The notes beneath the pieces were generated by a model. It did no database searches. It was not told the origin of the DNA and was given only the letters and a program-made list of their open reading frames with translations. From Sarcocystis neurona (Eukaryota; Apicomplexa; Conoidasida; Eucoccidiorida; Sarcocystidae), in contig KL647299.1 in assembly GCA_000727475.1 (NCBI GenBank), positions 2,201,974 through 2,265,973 on the forward strand: DNA of 64,000 bases. The letters are read 5' to 3'. How positions within the stretch are numbered: the stretch's first letter is position 1; each line of letters opens with the position of its first letter. Below, one piece after another: positions 33,050 to 45,600 of the stretch. Made by a program: the position numbers and the translations under genes.

Positions 33050-34430
33050 CAGAGCTATAAGTGACAGCAGCGCCAGAAGCAGAAGCAGCTGCAGCAGCAG
33101 CGGTGCGACAGAAGGCTACACTTGCAGGGGGTGATGCAGCGACTGGCGTGCCGCGCCTCTCGCTCCTGCTACGCGGGAGCACCAGCAGCAGCAGTAGCAG
33201 CAATAACACCTGCACATGCAAGTGGCCGTCTAAGCAACTGCAGCGACAGCCGCAGTATCAAGCGAAGGCCAGCAGCAGCAGCAATCTTCTGGAGCCGCTG
33301 GTGGTACGTCGTCCCGTCGTCTCGTGTATCCCGCCTGCAGAGCCGGAGTAGTGCTGCTGCTGTTGCTGCTACAGGGTGCAGCCCGCGGCATTTCCAGAGC
33401 TTGCCTTTTTAACGAGCACAGCCTCTCCTGCTGCTCACAACCGAACAACGAGCCATATCTACGTATCTAAATTTCTTCATCAACAAAAATACATATACAC
33501 GCGCTCACGTTCTCGCCCGTTTCCACCGTTCCTATACACGTAACCACACGCACACACATACAAATACTTATACATATACATATGCATATATGTATATATA
33601 TATATACAAACGTATACGTATATATGTATACGTAGATGTGTACGTATACATATGCATGCACAAACACATATATATACGTATGCGTACACATGCACATATA
33701 CATATACGTACTCATACACATATACATATGTATATACAGATATGCGCATATATATATATATATGCGTATGCACAGGAGGTTCAGTTACCTATAAATATAG
33801 ACGCCTAAGAGTATACGTAATTCTGTGGATATTAACTGCATATGAGAGGGTCTCCTACATCTACATACGCAGGGTTATCTGTGTAGTGTCTCCACTCCTA
33901 CGAACACCTTTTGAAGTCATTGTCCAACTGTCCACCTATACATACATATATTAAACTTTACGTAGGGAACTTTATATATATATGTTCATGCATGCGTGTT
34001 CGTATGTGTAAAGTAAGCACTCATAGAGATGCATGTGTACAAGCATACATATACATCCCTTTATGTGTGCGTGATTCTTACCGATGTGTACACGTGTAAC
34101 GTGCTTGTCCGGCTGCCGCAGCCCGACTTGTCTGTGTCTGTATAGCGTGTAGACACAAAGAAAGATTTACGTCAATAGATATTCAAGTGCTGATCTCATG
34201 TTACTTTCGAATGAACTCCTACACGTGACTGATCCACGGGGCCGCGCGGCATGCGCAGCGAGCCGTCTTTAACCGACCGCATGCAGCAGCTTCTTGGTGC
34301 GACGACGATACTGCTGGCGTTTTTACCTCGGCGCTGTTACTACCTTGCGTCCTTCTCGAGCAGCAGCAGTCCACTTGGAGAAGCCGTCCCCCACGTACAC
34401 AGCGGCAATGCTGCATGCACATATCTAGAG
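33050..34430. other. Spacer downstream of the carboxypeptidase gene with TA array
   Basis: CAG-rich DNA continues to about 33420, probably 3' UTR or trailing sequence. A TA/CA microsatellite follows (33485-33805) and then AT-richer sequence. No gene seen; ORFs in the array are Tyr/Ile/His repeats. Confidence -1.
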
Positions 34431-34440
34431 CAGCAGCGGT

Positions 34441-35133
34441 TCACTGAGGGTAGCGCCACGCATGCAGATTTTTCGAGCAGCCGCACGAGTTCGCTGAAAA
34501 AGATGCCGCCTTTACTTGCAGGGCAGCAGAGCTGCACGTCAGTTTCTCGTGCAGCAGCATTCTGCTGAAAAAAAGAGGGTCACCACTTGCAGAGCAGCTG
34601 TGCTCCATGGGAATGCAGCCGTACAGAAACTTCTTGCGCAGGCGGTTTGACTTTCTCTTCTCCTTCTCTTCTCTTCTGCGGTTGCGTAGACGCCGTCTCT
34701 CCTGTCTCTGTATCGTCTCGTAGTGCGCAGCAGACGTCGTCGCTGACATAGGAAAACTTTCCGTCTTCTTTCCCGAGAAAAAGGCTGTCCAAGCCTTTGC
34801 GTCTTCCTCGTGCGCGTCAGTATCTAGGCACACGTGGGTTGCTGCTGCTGCTGCCTTTGCTTCGACATTTTCACTGCTGCTCACCCCACACTTCTCGGAG
34901 TGTACCGCTGCTGCGAGTGTTGTGTCGCCTGCGCAGCTGTTGCGGGCGCACACCGTCTTCGTTGCTGTGCACCACCACTGCCTGGGGAGCTCCTGCCGTT
35001 GCCATGCCCCACTGTCTGTGTCGCAGCATTGGTGAAGCTTCCGCATGCAGTTTGAGACTTGCAGCCTCTCCACCGAGAAACCGTCCTTCGCACGATACCC
35101 TGTGTGTCCCACCGCACAAAATGTAGGCCCTTT
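34441..35133 (-). CDS. Hypothetical protein exon, basic
   Basis: The minus-strand frame is free of triplet repeats, runs about 230 codons and ends in a stop at 34441. It has no ATG at its 5' end; an acceptor-like GACACACAG near 35098 would start it at GYRAKDGFSVERL. Other segments are MRKLHQCCDTDSGAW, AKAWTAFFSGKKTESF and a strongly basic helix HYETIQRQERRRLRNRRR, which looks like a nuclear or RNA-binding signal. A possible phase-0 donor (CAAGTAAAG) near 34510 could end the exon earlier. I do not recognise the family. It is the best coding candidate in the otherwise gene-poor 33-41 kb block. Confidence -1.
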   Translation of the reverse strand, partial: KGPTFCAVGHTGYRAKDGFSVERLQVSNCMRKLHQCCDTDSGAWQRQELPRQWWCTATKTVCARNSCAGDTTLAAAVHSEKCGVSSSENVEAKAAAAATHVCLDTDAHEEDAKAWTAFFSGKKTESFPMSATTSAAHYETIQRQERRRLRNRRREEKEKRKSNRLRKKFLYGCIPMEHSCSASGDPLFFSRMLLHEKLTCSSAALQVKAASFSANSCGCSKNLHAWRYPQ

Positions 35134-35159
35134 ACGTATGCGAATGTATTTTTCCACCC

Positions 35160-38100
35160 CCGACGTGTGGAGCCACTAGTAGGGACGTTGAAGTCTCTCT
35201 ATATCCCTTTCTGTCTGCCTCTGCACATATACACATGTGTGTATGCCGCTGCCTGAACAGAGGTATAGAGGAACAGTGACGATGACAGCACGTGTGTGCA
35301 GAAGAACGACTGCGTCGTGGGGACTCCTCACAGTTTTTTCTTTCGCTGCCGGCCCCTGGAGGCGCGGCGGCAATTCTGCGTCAGCTGTTTAAGAAAGGAA
35401 AAACATGTCAGGAACCTGCGGGGGGAGTGACGCATGCGTGCAGGCCCGCGGCTGTGTAGGCGCCACACAGGAGGCGAGTGCGGCTGCGTGGCAACGAGGG
35501 ACGCTTTCCGGTGCTGCTGCTGTTGCTGCAGTTCCTCTCTTCCACTCCTTCCCCCTCGTTCTTTCATGTATTTGTAGGCAGGACAACCAGCTGCTTTACA
35601 CGCGATCATATACACGTACATCTGTTTGCATTGCAGCAGCTTTCTGCGTGGCAGACCTGTAGTGCCTGTGCACCTCTGTGGGCGTCCAGACGTATGTACG
35701 CGTTCGACCGAAGCCTGCCTCTCCCTACACATGTATATTTCAGCACATACATAAAGACCTACGTATGCATGCGTCCGTAAGAGAGTATACATATACGTAA
35801 ACATATGCTGCTCGAGTGACGTACATGTACACACATGTGTATATATATATATATATGCATACGTGTGTATATTCGTGTCGTTGTCTGCAATGACGTAATT
35901 GTAACGATGTGTGTGTGTGTATACATCTGTATATATCCGTGCTTTTGTGTTTGCCTGCGTAGTCGTAGCAACGTACGCGCATGTATGTATATCCGTGCCT
36001 TTGCCTCTGCTTGCGTAACTGTAGCGGTGTATGCGTATATATATATATATATATGTATACATATATATATATATTTATATATACGTCTGTATACCGGTGC
36101 GTCTGTGTGTACTTGCGTCACTAGAGCGATTTCTCTGCTGAGGCCCGCGCGTGCAAAAACTGGAAGTCGCCTGAAGAGTAACGGTGCACATACGTGCCAT
36201 CCCTTTCCACATTCATCTAACATATGTTACAGCACAGCAGACCTTCACAACACTGGCAGAGGTGGTAGTGTAGCTCCGGTATTATGGCTATAAGGAGCTG
36301 TTGCTTCGAGTTGCACTCAACAGAGTCCTCAGTGATAAAAGGCGACTGCGTAGAGGGACACCCTGCAGTAGCGTTAGCACGCTTGTGGACTGCTGCTTGC
36401 TGTGTGGTGCTCCGGCTAACGACTGCACTGCAACAGGATTGAAGTCGACTTTCTTCATAAATAGCCGAAGCAGCAGCCAAGTAGCTGCAGTAGCTCTGGG
36501 TGAGCGTGGAGAGATTTCACGAGCGTGAAGCGCGCGCAGGCGACCACTGGCACTGCAGCAACACTAGCAGCGCAGCAGCTGGCACTCGCAGCGAAGCAGC
36601 AGTAGTAGTCGTTAAGCAAGGACAGCCAAGCAGCAACATCAGTGACGTCTAATTGCAGTGGTGAGTAGCCGCATCAGCAGGCAGTGGTGGTAGCATCGAG
36701 GGCAGAGGGGAGATGTCGTGCTGTATTAGTAGAAGCAAGGAGCAGCGCAGAAGCAGTCGCAGCGTTATTGATAAAGAGGGCAAGGAGAAGCACCCGCGTC
36801 TCTGCTACAAGCGTTCACAGCAGCAGCAGCACGGCCACAGCGTCAACACCGTTTGCTGTGAGAACACCACAGCGGCAACAGGAGTCGCTTGCGCGGCAGG
36901 TATGGGGAACCCGCCTCAAGAATATAAAACGCCGCGTAGTGTTTTGATAAAGGAAGCATAACCATCTACGAAGCACGTAGAATATACCACGCTGTCTCTC
37001 AAAGCCCACAGGTCTGCAGTCCATCCGAAACTGAATGCTCAGCTACGAACATGCAGACCAAAAATGCATCTCCTGGGGTACTGTTCCTCGGCAGCAATAC
37101 CTAGAAGGGTGCAGCTTTAGCAAACCACCCGCTGTCACAAAAGCGCTGTTGCAGCAGCTGTTGTGTTGTCTCACTCTTCAGCAGGTGTGCCGCGACGCTG
37201 CTCCCTGGCAAAATCGTACGCATCTACATATAACATATGTACGTCTACGTATTCTCGATCATAGCCACGTTCACTCTTAGTTGCTGGATTTTACCAGAAT
37301 TTGCATTCCTGTGTTGTTTCTGCATGTATTTGTAGTGCGCAACTATGCGCGCGTGTTTTTCGCTACCGCTCGGTGGAAGAGGGTGAGCTCTCCTTCTCAA
37401 GGAGTTATCACACACACACACGCGTTTAGTTTACACGAAGCACCACACCGGCATCAGCATCCAGACAGAAGAGGAGCAGAGACAGTCTGACTGCGAAAAA
37501 AAGATCCTTTTATGTCCGCCCCTTCCCAACACAAATACTGCGACTATCGCATCAATGCTCAACCATATGTACGTGCCGCAGTAAAACTGCACGCTGGTGC
37601 AGCGCTTGCGAACGCAGGAGACAATGCAGGGGCGGCACCTGTGATTGTTGCACACGCGTGCGGAGCGAAAACGTCACACATACGAAAGTACGTACAGCAG
37701 GTAGACATGCACATAGGTACGCGTTCAGGTACTTACGTGTACGTCCATTTATACATATGTATCTATTAGGCAGATGGAGAAATGGAGTTATTGCGAGCAG
37801 ATTCACGCACGTGTGGATATTCGTATTTGTACATATGTACGCGTATATATACAGACTATACTCACATACTCTGTCAACACCGAAGTGACGTGTAGCCAGA
37901 AAGGAGAGGCAGAGCGGGAAGAAAGGCGCGGAGGGCTACGTAGGAAATGCAGTGCAGCTGTCAGGAGTCCTTTCCATCTTCAACGGCAGTACGCAGACGT
38001 GCCGTCGTGCGAGGGGAAGACGTCACTGTTGCCTCTGCTATCACTGCATGCTCGGAAGCGGTACCGGGGATAGCAGCAACAATCCACAGCCCCAGGGAGC

Positions 38101-39230
38101 CGGGGGAACGCCCTCCTGTCTGCGCCGTTATCACCTGTCTGCATCCCTAAATATTACACAGATATATGTGTCTCCGTGTTGATACATGTATTACCACGCA
38201 TCCGGTAAGGTACAGGTGTACACACTAACTCCTACGTCTGCAAATATGTAACAATATACACGTGTGTTTAAAACTACATACAGGCGTCCCATACATATAC
38301 GTATATATCCATAGGTAGAGATAATGGTTGCTCGCAAGGACGTTTGTCGTGCGCGTAGCATGTACGAACTCTCTTTTTGCTCTATAAAGACTTCTGTCCC
38401 AGTACGTACACGTGCACGAATTTCTGTATACTCCTTTGTTGACGTACCTTGCAAGTGTTCAATGCATGCAGATATGTATGCACGTCATGGGGGGAGAAAG
38501 AATCACTCCTTCAATTTCCGCATCGCAAGGCAAAAACACGCCCTCCTTCGGTAGCATGGAGAAAGAACACTGGTGAAGAAGAGACAGCAAAAATGCACTT
38601 GTAGCGTGTCCACATACGTAGCTGCTACTGCTGCTGACCGTACGCGTGAAAACAGTATCTCCTGGGTTCTTTGAACAAAAGAATTAGTATCCAGCACGTC
38701 TTCTGTCTGTTTCTGCCTCCAGCCTTACGGGGTGGAGCCAATTTCACAAAATTCCTGTATATGTATACGTATATACACAAAAATGCATGCAAGGGGTGTG
38801 CACGCATATATACACATATGTATATTTCGACTTAAAAGGAAGTTGCAGCCTCAGCGTTATGCTACTTATCCGGGCCACATAGAAGCGGCAGTGGCACTCT
38901 AGTATTATCAGTCGAACCTGTTGCACCAGAACGCTCGCTTCTTCTGGAGACGTGCCTATAGAAAACAAGGCAGCATTGTGCTTTCACCTATAGGAACACA
39001 CCTAGGTGCTTCGCTGAAATAATTTAGCTCTTCTTTGCCGTCCGGTGGTCGGCCTCGTGCGCCCTTTCACCAGAAGGGTATGTGCGTACGGACGTGCAGC
39101 AGCATCGCGCAAGCGTCCAGCGCTGAACCTGTCTCCCCTTGCAGCAGCAGCGACGGCAGTTCTACTTGCGAACGTCAGTCGCTGCGACCACCACGGCTAG
39201 CACGGATCATTGCTGCTGTTAGTGTCAGCA
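35160..39230. other. Gene-poor block with TA arrays
   Basis: Mostly AT-richer unique sequence with a TA/CA array at about 35790-36105 and shorter ones near 37830 and 38270. A small CAG-containing patch at 36540-36900 is open in two plus frames but carries no motif. No convincing gene or RNA was found. Confidence -1.
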
Positions 39231-39240
39231 GGCCTGGGAC

Positions 39241-39648
39241 GTGCGCATGAGGCATACTACTAGAGACAGTATAATTCCTCGCTTTTTTAGCGGCCAAGCA
39301 GGACCATGCGACTGTTCGTCACACACGTATTATAGAACCCGTAAAGCCCGAAAGCAACACCCCACAGTGAAGAGTCCAGTCCTGTCTCATTTCGCGTTGC
39401 TGGGCTTAGCGGGAAAGTGGCCGCGTGGGAAGAGACACGCGCTGTTGCAGTATCATTCGGCTCGTTTTCTCGACGGCGACTGGCCTGCAGCAGCAGCACC
39501 AGTACCCCCAGTGATATGGGCGGGTGAGAGCCCTGCAGGTCTGCCCGTCGCGCCACCACTGAGGCTTCCTTCGCAGAGCAGCTACTGCTGCAGAAGCGCG
39601 GCCGCCTCTTTCGCTGTCACAGCATATAATACCGTTACACACTCGTAA
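39241..39648 (+). CDS. Unrecognised 135-codon ORF
   Basis: A plus-strand frame without simple repeats, containing HFALLGLAGKWPRGKRHALL and a Pro/Ala-rich C-terminal part. It is bordered by TA arrays. It has no domain match that I can see, and the overlapping minus frame is equally long. Listed because it stands out from the surrounding microsatellite sequence. Confidence -1.
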   Translation: MRMRHTTRDSIIPRFFSGQAGPCDCSSHTYYRTRKARKQHPTVKSPVLSHFALLGLAGKWPRGKRHALLQYHSARFLDGDWPAAAAPVPPVIWAGESPAGLPVAPPLRLPSQSSYCCRSAAASFAVTAYNTVTHS

Positions 39649-39659
39649 ACAGATGCATA

Positions 39660-41345
39660 TCTCGTGTGTCTACGTGTGCGCGGCAGTGGACACATATATG
39701 TATCTGGGTAGCTACATATCACTGTATATACGCTACATATAGATACAGTGGTCGATACGTCGATATATACAGATACATATACATATACACACAGACGAAC
39801 ACATACACACAAACGTCTACATAAACGTGCACGTCGATTTCTGTATACACGTACGTATATCCCCGGTGCTTGTGTGTGCGTACATGTGTATAACTATATG
39901 CATAGACGTGTAGGCGTGTTGATATTGTAATACATTTGCGTGAGTACGTGTGGACTTGTGGTGGCACCGGCAGTTCGCTGATGTCTCCTGAAAATTTCTA
40001 TATACGGCTGCATGTGTACGTCTGGACGTGCTCCCCTGTAAGTGTGTGTGTCCATATATAAATACACATATCTGTAGTATGTGAGGATGGATACGTACAT
40101 CTTTATTTGTACATATGTACAAATACATATGTTTCTACACATACATATGTAGGTGAGGAATTCTCGAAATGAGCGTCGCGCGGGACGCTTGGTAACCGAA
40201 GTCAGGCAGTTTTTTAGCTGCAGCTGTGGGAAGTTTTGTTACAGCAGCGGAAGCACCGGCAACGACGCACGCGTACTCAGCCGCGTGCCAGGGGCGCGGC
40301 ACAAGGCAAGGCGTGTGTGTGTATGTGGACTACGTGTATATATATATATATATATATTTGTAGGCATACTAAAGAGAGAACACGCCCTTCTTTTTGAAAG
40401 ACGTTAGAACACAGGGAATGGCATAGCAGAAACGGACACATATACATACATACATACATATACTTCTACACGTACTGGCGTTCACAAGTATTTGTGTGTA
40501 CACACATATACGTATATCTATATATTTATTTCACTTGTAGAGATATGAGTTTATATATATATACATATATAAGGGTACGAAGGCGCGTCTGCGTACACAT
40601 ATATATATATGTATATATGCCTATGTAGTGGGATGCATGTTTGTAGACGTATACGCAAAGAAGACTACTACACTGCAGTCCGTGAAAAACGACTTTGTCG
40701 ACGCTTCTTCTGCCACAAGAGAAAAAGATTTTCATCCTGGCACGGATGGATGCATCGGTCGTGACGCATGTGTAATATACACACATACTGCAGGTATAGA
40801 AGTACATATATATATATATCTGCCGGCTAACCGCTGTCACTGCAGATGAGACGAACACACGGATATCCAGTGCGTCGCATGGTTCCACTCGGCTCAGCTT
40901 ACATATATACATATATATATATAGGTGCAGATATACACACGTGTCTGCATGTCAGCTACACAATATATATATATATGTATATATATATATACATTTAATG
41001 TTACCATATGTATATGTAACTTATGTTATCTGCAGTACATACTTATGTATCTATATATATATATATATATATGTGTACGTGCTGTATGTCAGCTACAATA
41101 CATGCATACATATATTTAATATTGCCGTGCTCTCTACAATACATACCTATATGTGTAGGTATCTGTGTACACACATATACGTGGATGAATGTATTTTACA
41201 CTGCATACGTGTTTTACACTATACATGTACTACAAATGTTCCATACTATCTGTACTAACACCTGTTCATAAATATATATATATATGTAAATTTATATGTG
41301 TACCTACACATACATATATATATATATGTACGTATATGGTTGTGG
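39660..41345. repeat. TA/CA microsatellite arrays
   Basis: A succession of ACATATATAC, GTATATGT and pure TATATA runs at 39660-40145, 40320-40360 and 40440-41345, separated by short unique patches. No gene seen. Confidence -1.
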
Positions 41346-41356
41346 CAATATATCAG

Positions 41357-41656
41357 AGGATGAGTAGGGTTGCGCAGGTGTGTCTGCACGTGTGCCAGGA
41401 AGTGAAAGAGATGCGGAAGTCGCTGGACACGCGAGCAGCCAAACTGCTGTCATTGCATGCGCTGCAGCCGCGCAGAAGAAAGCAGCAGCAGCAGGAGAAG
41501 CGCCAAGAGACGGGGCGCGGAACCGCAGCAGAAATACGCGTGCGCGTCGACCGAGAGAATGACACGCCCCTCTCTTCCAACTCTAACAAACACACCCAAA
41601 TCAAACACACAAATACTACCTCGATACTACTACTACTACTATTACTGTACTACTGA
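41357..41656 (+). CDS. Candidate coiled-coil exon next to the ACT array
   Basis: After an acceptor-like ATATCAG, or from ATG 41360, the plus strand reads MSRVAQVCLHVCQEVKEMRK, then SLDTRAAKLLSLHAL and a basic Gln-rich stretch. The first 35 residues form a clear amphipathic helix. The frame then runs into the ACT triplet array, where it reads poly-Leu and stops at 41656. It may be an exon whose true donor lies before 41600. No family recognised. Confidence -1.
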   Translation, partial: RMSRVAQVCLHVCQEVKEMRKSLDTRAAKLLSLHALQPRRRKQQQQEKRQETGRGTAAEIRVRVDRENDTPLSSNSNKHTQIKHTNTTSILLLLLLLYY

Positions 41657-42045
41657 TATACTATTACTACTACTACTATTATTACTGATACACTACTACT
41701 ACTGATATACTACTACTACCGATATACTACTACTATTACTACTACTACTGGTATACTACTACTATTACTACTAGTACTACTATTACTACTACTACTGATA
41801 TACTACTACTCCTACTATTATTACTGATATACTACTACTATTACTACTACTACTGTTGATATACTTCTACTACTATTACTATTACTACTATTACTACTAC
41901 TACTACTGATATACTACTACTACTACTACTACTACCGATATACTACTACTATTACTACTACTACTGGTATACTACTACTATGACTACTAGTACTACTACA
42001 AGTGCACTCCTACCCTACTACTACTACTATTACCGTTTTGTCTAT
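41620..42045. repeat. ACT/AGT trinucleotide array with GATATAC spacers
   Basis: About 420 bp of (ACT/ATT)n triplets. At irregular intervals of ~25-60 bp the run is broken by CTGATATAC, CCGATATAC or CTGGTATAC, giving a higher-order unit. A second copy of an ACTGGTATACTACTACTA segment (41748 and 41966) shows internal duplication. It differs from every other repeat in the window, which are CAG- or TA-type. Confidence -1.
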
Positions 42046-42450
42046 ATATCTATCTATCTCTCTGCTGACATGCATGTGTATATAGAATAAATGCTTTATT
42101 TGTGTGTTTATATTTGGTGGGAGAACATCCACGTGGTAGACGGGTGAAAGGAATAGAGGGGAAAGGCACTCCTCCATGTGAGTGGCGTATCCAGGCAGAG
42201 ATATATGTTGCCACGCGCATCCAGCAAAACTTACACACATAAGTACATATGTATATATATGAGTATATATATCTGTATATATATAAAGGTGAATGTATAC
42301 ATGCATGTACAGGTGTGTATACACTTGTATGTATGTATATGTATGTGTATATATATGTATGTACATCTCTATGTATGTATATATATGTATGTATATATCC
42401 AAGTATAGAGGTCTATCGATATGCGTATGTAGCGATATGTACGTATGTAG
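42045..42450. repeat. TA/GTAT microsatellite
   Basis: GTATATATATGTATGT-type repeats between the ACT array and the 3' end of gene C. ORFs in both directions are Tyr/Ile/His repeats. No gene. Confidence -1.
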
Positions 42451-42621
42451 GGTAGTCCGTAAACCACCTTGAGCAATCGTATATCTTGCGGGCCTCGAAG
42501 AAGCTTGGCCTGCAGACACACAGACCCCTTCCGGCTCATATACTGTGGAAGGGAAATGGTAGCAGCTACGTAGAAGCACATGTTCGAGCAAAGCCATCAG
42601 CAGCGGCCGTGCTCGGAGAGG

Positions 42622-45600
42622 TCATATGCATCGGCGGCGTTCCGTAGTAAGTTCTCGCAGAGAAAAAGCTTCCGTTAGCATTGCCTGCTGCCTGTGTGTG
42701 GCTGCTGCCGCGGACTGCATTCCTGCTGCTGCTGCTGCCGCCGGTCGGGCACAAAGCAGCAAGCCATCTGCCCCTCGTTCTCCTGCTGCTGCTGCTGCAT
42801 CTTCGCGGCAGCTGCCAGGCGTCTGCTGCTGCTGCAGTGTTGCTTCGCCGAAGAAGCGCCGCTTCAACAGCAGCGGCGTGGCCTCCGCAACGTCAGCAGC
42901 GAACCCCGGGGCCTGCTGTTGCGGCTGCTGCTGCAGCTGTCTGCGCTGCTGCCACGACCGGCTGCTGCTGCAGCTGCTGTTCTTGCGTTCGCTCCAGCCT
43001 GCTCGCGCTGTTCCACTTCCTCTACCTCCTTCTCCTGCAGCAGCAGCGGCGTCGTCCGCTTCGCAACTTCCCACGTCCCCTGCGCTCAGACACTTCACCG
43101 GCGTCGCACGCAAAGACGAAGAAGCAGCGGCAGCAGGACTCGGAGGAAAACCAGCGGGGGGAGCAGCGGCAGCAGCAGCGCGGCAACTGCGGCCGTGTGA
43201 CAGCAGAGGCGTGCCTGCTGCCGCTGCATCGGAGCATGCGACGTTGCTCGCTTCTGCTTCCTCCTGCTGCCACTGCTGCGGCTGCGATTTCTTCTGCTGC
43301 CGCTGGGGAAAGTGTTGCTTTTCCTGTTCCTCCCCCTCCTCTTGCTGCAGGACCTGGCCGTGGGGGTCGGGCGGGTGACGTGGTGCGGCAGGTCCGCAGG
43401 CAGACTCAGCCTGTCGCTTGCTGCTCCACGCCTCACCACCGGCAGCAGCAGCGGCGCCAGCAGCAGCATCAGCAGCAGCGGCAGTACCGCCCGCAGCAGG
43501 AAACACTACTTTTTTTCTCCGCGTATAGACACTGCTACTGCAGCTGTCGTCCTCTAGCAGCCTCTCAGCAGCAGGTGGAACATCAGCAGCAGCGTTGTCA
43601 GCAAGTTGCAGCTCGGCAACTTCTTCAGAGTGCTGCTGCTGTTCTGCAGACAAGTCCCCCCGCTGCGTGGGAAGAAGAAGTTGTTGTCGAACAGCTGTCA
43701 GTTTCCTTCGTTCCTCTTGCTCCTGCTGCATTTGCTGCAGCAGCAACTGCTGCTGCCTCAGGAGCCGCTGCTGCTCCTGCAGCAGCTGCAGTTGGTGCAC
43801 TGCAGCAGGCGCCAGTCTCCCCCCACCCGCAGCAGCAGGCGCTCTATTTCTCTCTACGCTGCGACTCTCTTGGACAGCTTCTGTTGCTGCTACACAAGCG
43901 CTGCTCTCCCCTGACGCTGCTGCTGCTTCTAACTCTGTTGAACCACCTTCCGCTGTGGCTACTGCTACTGCCGCTGCTACCGGGAGGCCTCCTGCTGCTG
44001 CACTCGCATCGCGTGCACCGTCAGCTGCTCCTCGTCCACGCGCTGGTGGCTCAGCTGCGGCTGCTGCTGCCAGAGGCAGACCTGTTGCTGCCGCTCCGGA
44101 GTTCTCTTGCGTCACCGGCGCGGCCCCACGGCGTCCTCTTGCTGCTGCTGCTGTTTCTGCTCCTCGGTCTCCTATATCTACCTGGGAGGCAGTGGACAGC
44201 TGATTTATCCCCAGGGAAGAGAAAGACACACTTCCCAGTGAAGAAAACGAAGGCAGCTGCTGCAGCAGCGTCTGTGGCAGCAGATTTTTCAAGCGAGGGG
44301 ACTGCAGCAGCCATGACAGTGCAGAAGATTCTGCTGCGTTCTCTTGCTGCTGCTCGTCGTCCTTCTCCTTTCCCTTCTCCACCTCGTTCTCCTGTTCTTT
44401 TTCTTTTCCTCGCCGTTTGTTTTTCTGTCCTTCGGTTCTCTGGTGCGGCGTTTCCTCCTGCGTCACCTTCTGCTGCTCCTCCGCGTCATGTCCCTCCGCA
44501 GGGGAGCCAGCAGCAGAAGCCGCCTCGCCTGTCCCGGTGTGCGGCAGCTGCTCTGCAGCAGCGACAGGAACATCTGCTGCAGCAGCTGCTGCGCCGGAGG
44601 AAGTGTCTTGCTGCGCGCAGCACATTCACCACAGACACAGCAGCAGAAGCCCACAGAAGCGTGTGCCCATGTAATTGCAGCAGCAGCAGCAGCAAGTCGA
44701 CCAAGCGAGGCTCAAAGCGGATAGCTGCAGCAGCAGAGGATGCAAGCAAGCTGCACCAAGCCGGCAGAAGTCACGTGGCCTGCAGCTGGCAGCTCGAACA
44801 GCAGCAGCAGCTGTACGCCGCGAGCCGGTCGCGCGTCCCCAGTCCAGGGCAGGCACACGCGCTCGAGCAGCAGAACGGCAGCAGCAGAGCCACCACCCGC
44901 TGCGGTAACAGATCCACCACCAGCCGCAGATCGACGACTCATGCACAGACAGCAGCAGCAGCAGCAGCAAAAAGAGCTTCGCCCGAGCAGCAGCAGCAGG
45001 CCCAAGTCACGCAGGCGTGCTGCATTCTCAGCAGCAGCAGCAGGCGCGCGGCAACAGCAACAGCAGGTTCAAGCGCGTGCAGCCGACAGCCGGTCCCCCC
45101 CCACCCAGCAGCAGCAGCTGCTGCGTATGACTCCTCCTCCCTGTCGAGAGAAGCTCTAGAGCCACAGATGTACGCGTCGGTCTCTTTAGGAAGCAAGATA
45201 CAGAAGCAAGGGAAGCGGAAGCTCCTCGGTTCTTCTGCGGAGCGGCAGCTGCACCTGTCTGTACCCGCGTTATCAAGGGGAGGGGCTACCGCAGCAGAAG
45301 GAACAGCAACATATGTTCAGCAGCAGCGACAGCTAACTTGAGTCGGTGCTGCCGCGCATCTCGAGCAGAAGCAGAACGAGCTACACCAGCCCTACGAGCA
45401 GCAGGAGCAGCTGGACGACAGCAGCAAGATGCGCAACAACAGCAAAAGGGTGACGGACTGCAGCAAGAGTAGCCGCAGCAAGAAAGGAGCAGAAGAAGCA
45501 ACGGCTGCTGCAGAAGCAGCAGCGGAGCAGCAACAGAGGCAGCAGCAGCAGCAACAGCAGCAGGCGCAGCGGTATTGGTGGCCACAGCAGCAAATAGGAC

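Noticed and set aside
42681..45341. Plus-strand 886-codon ORF
   Set aside because: Leu/Ser repeat reading antisense to gene C exon 5 and its intron. The minus frame has charged coiled-coil sequence, a stop and matched splice phases.
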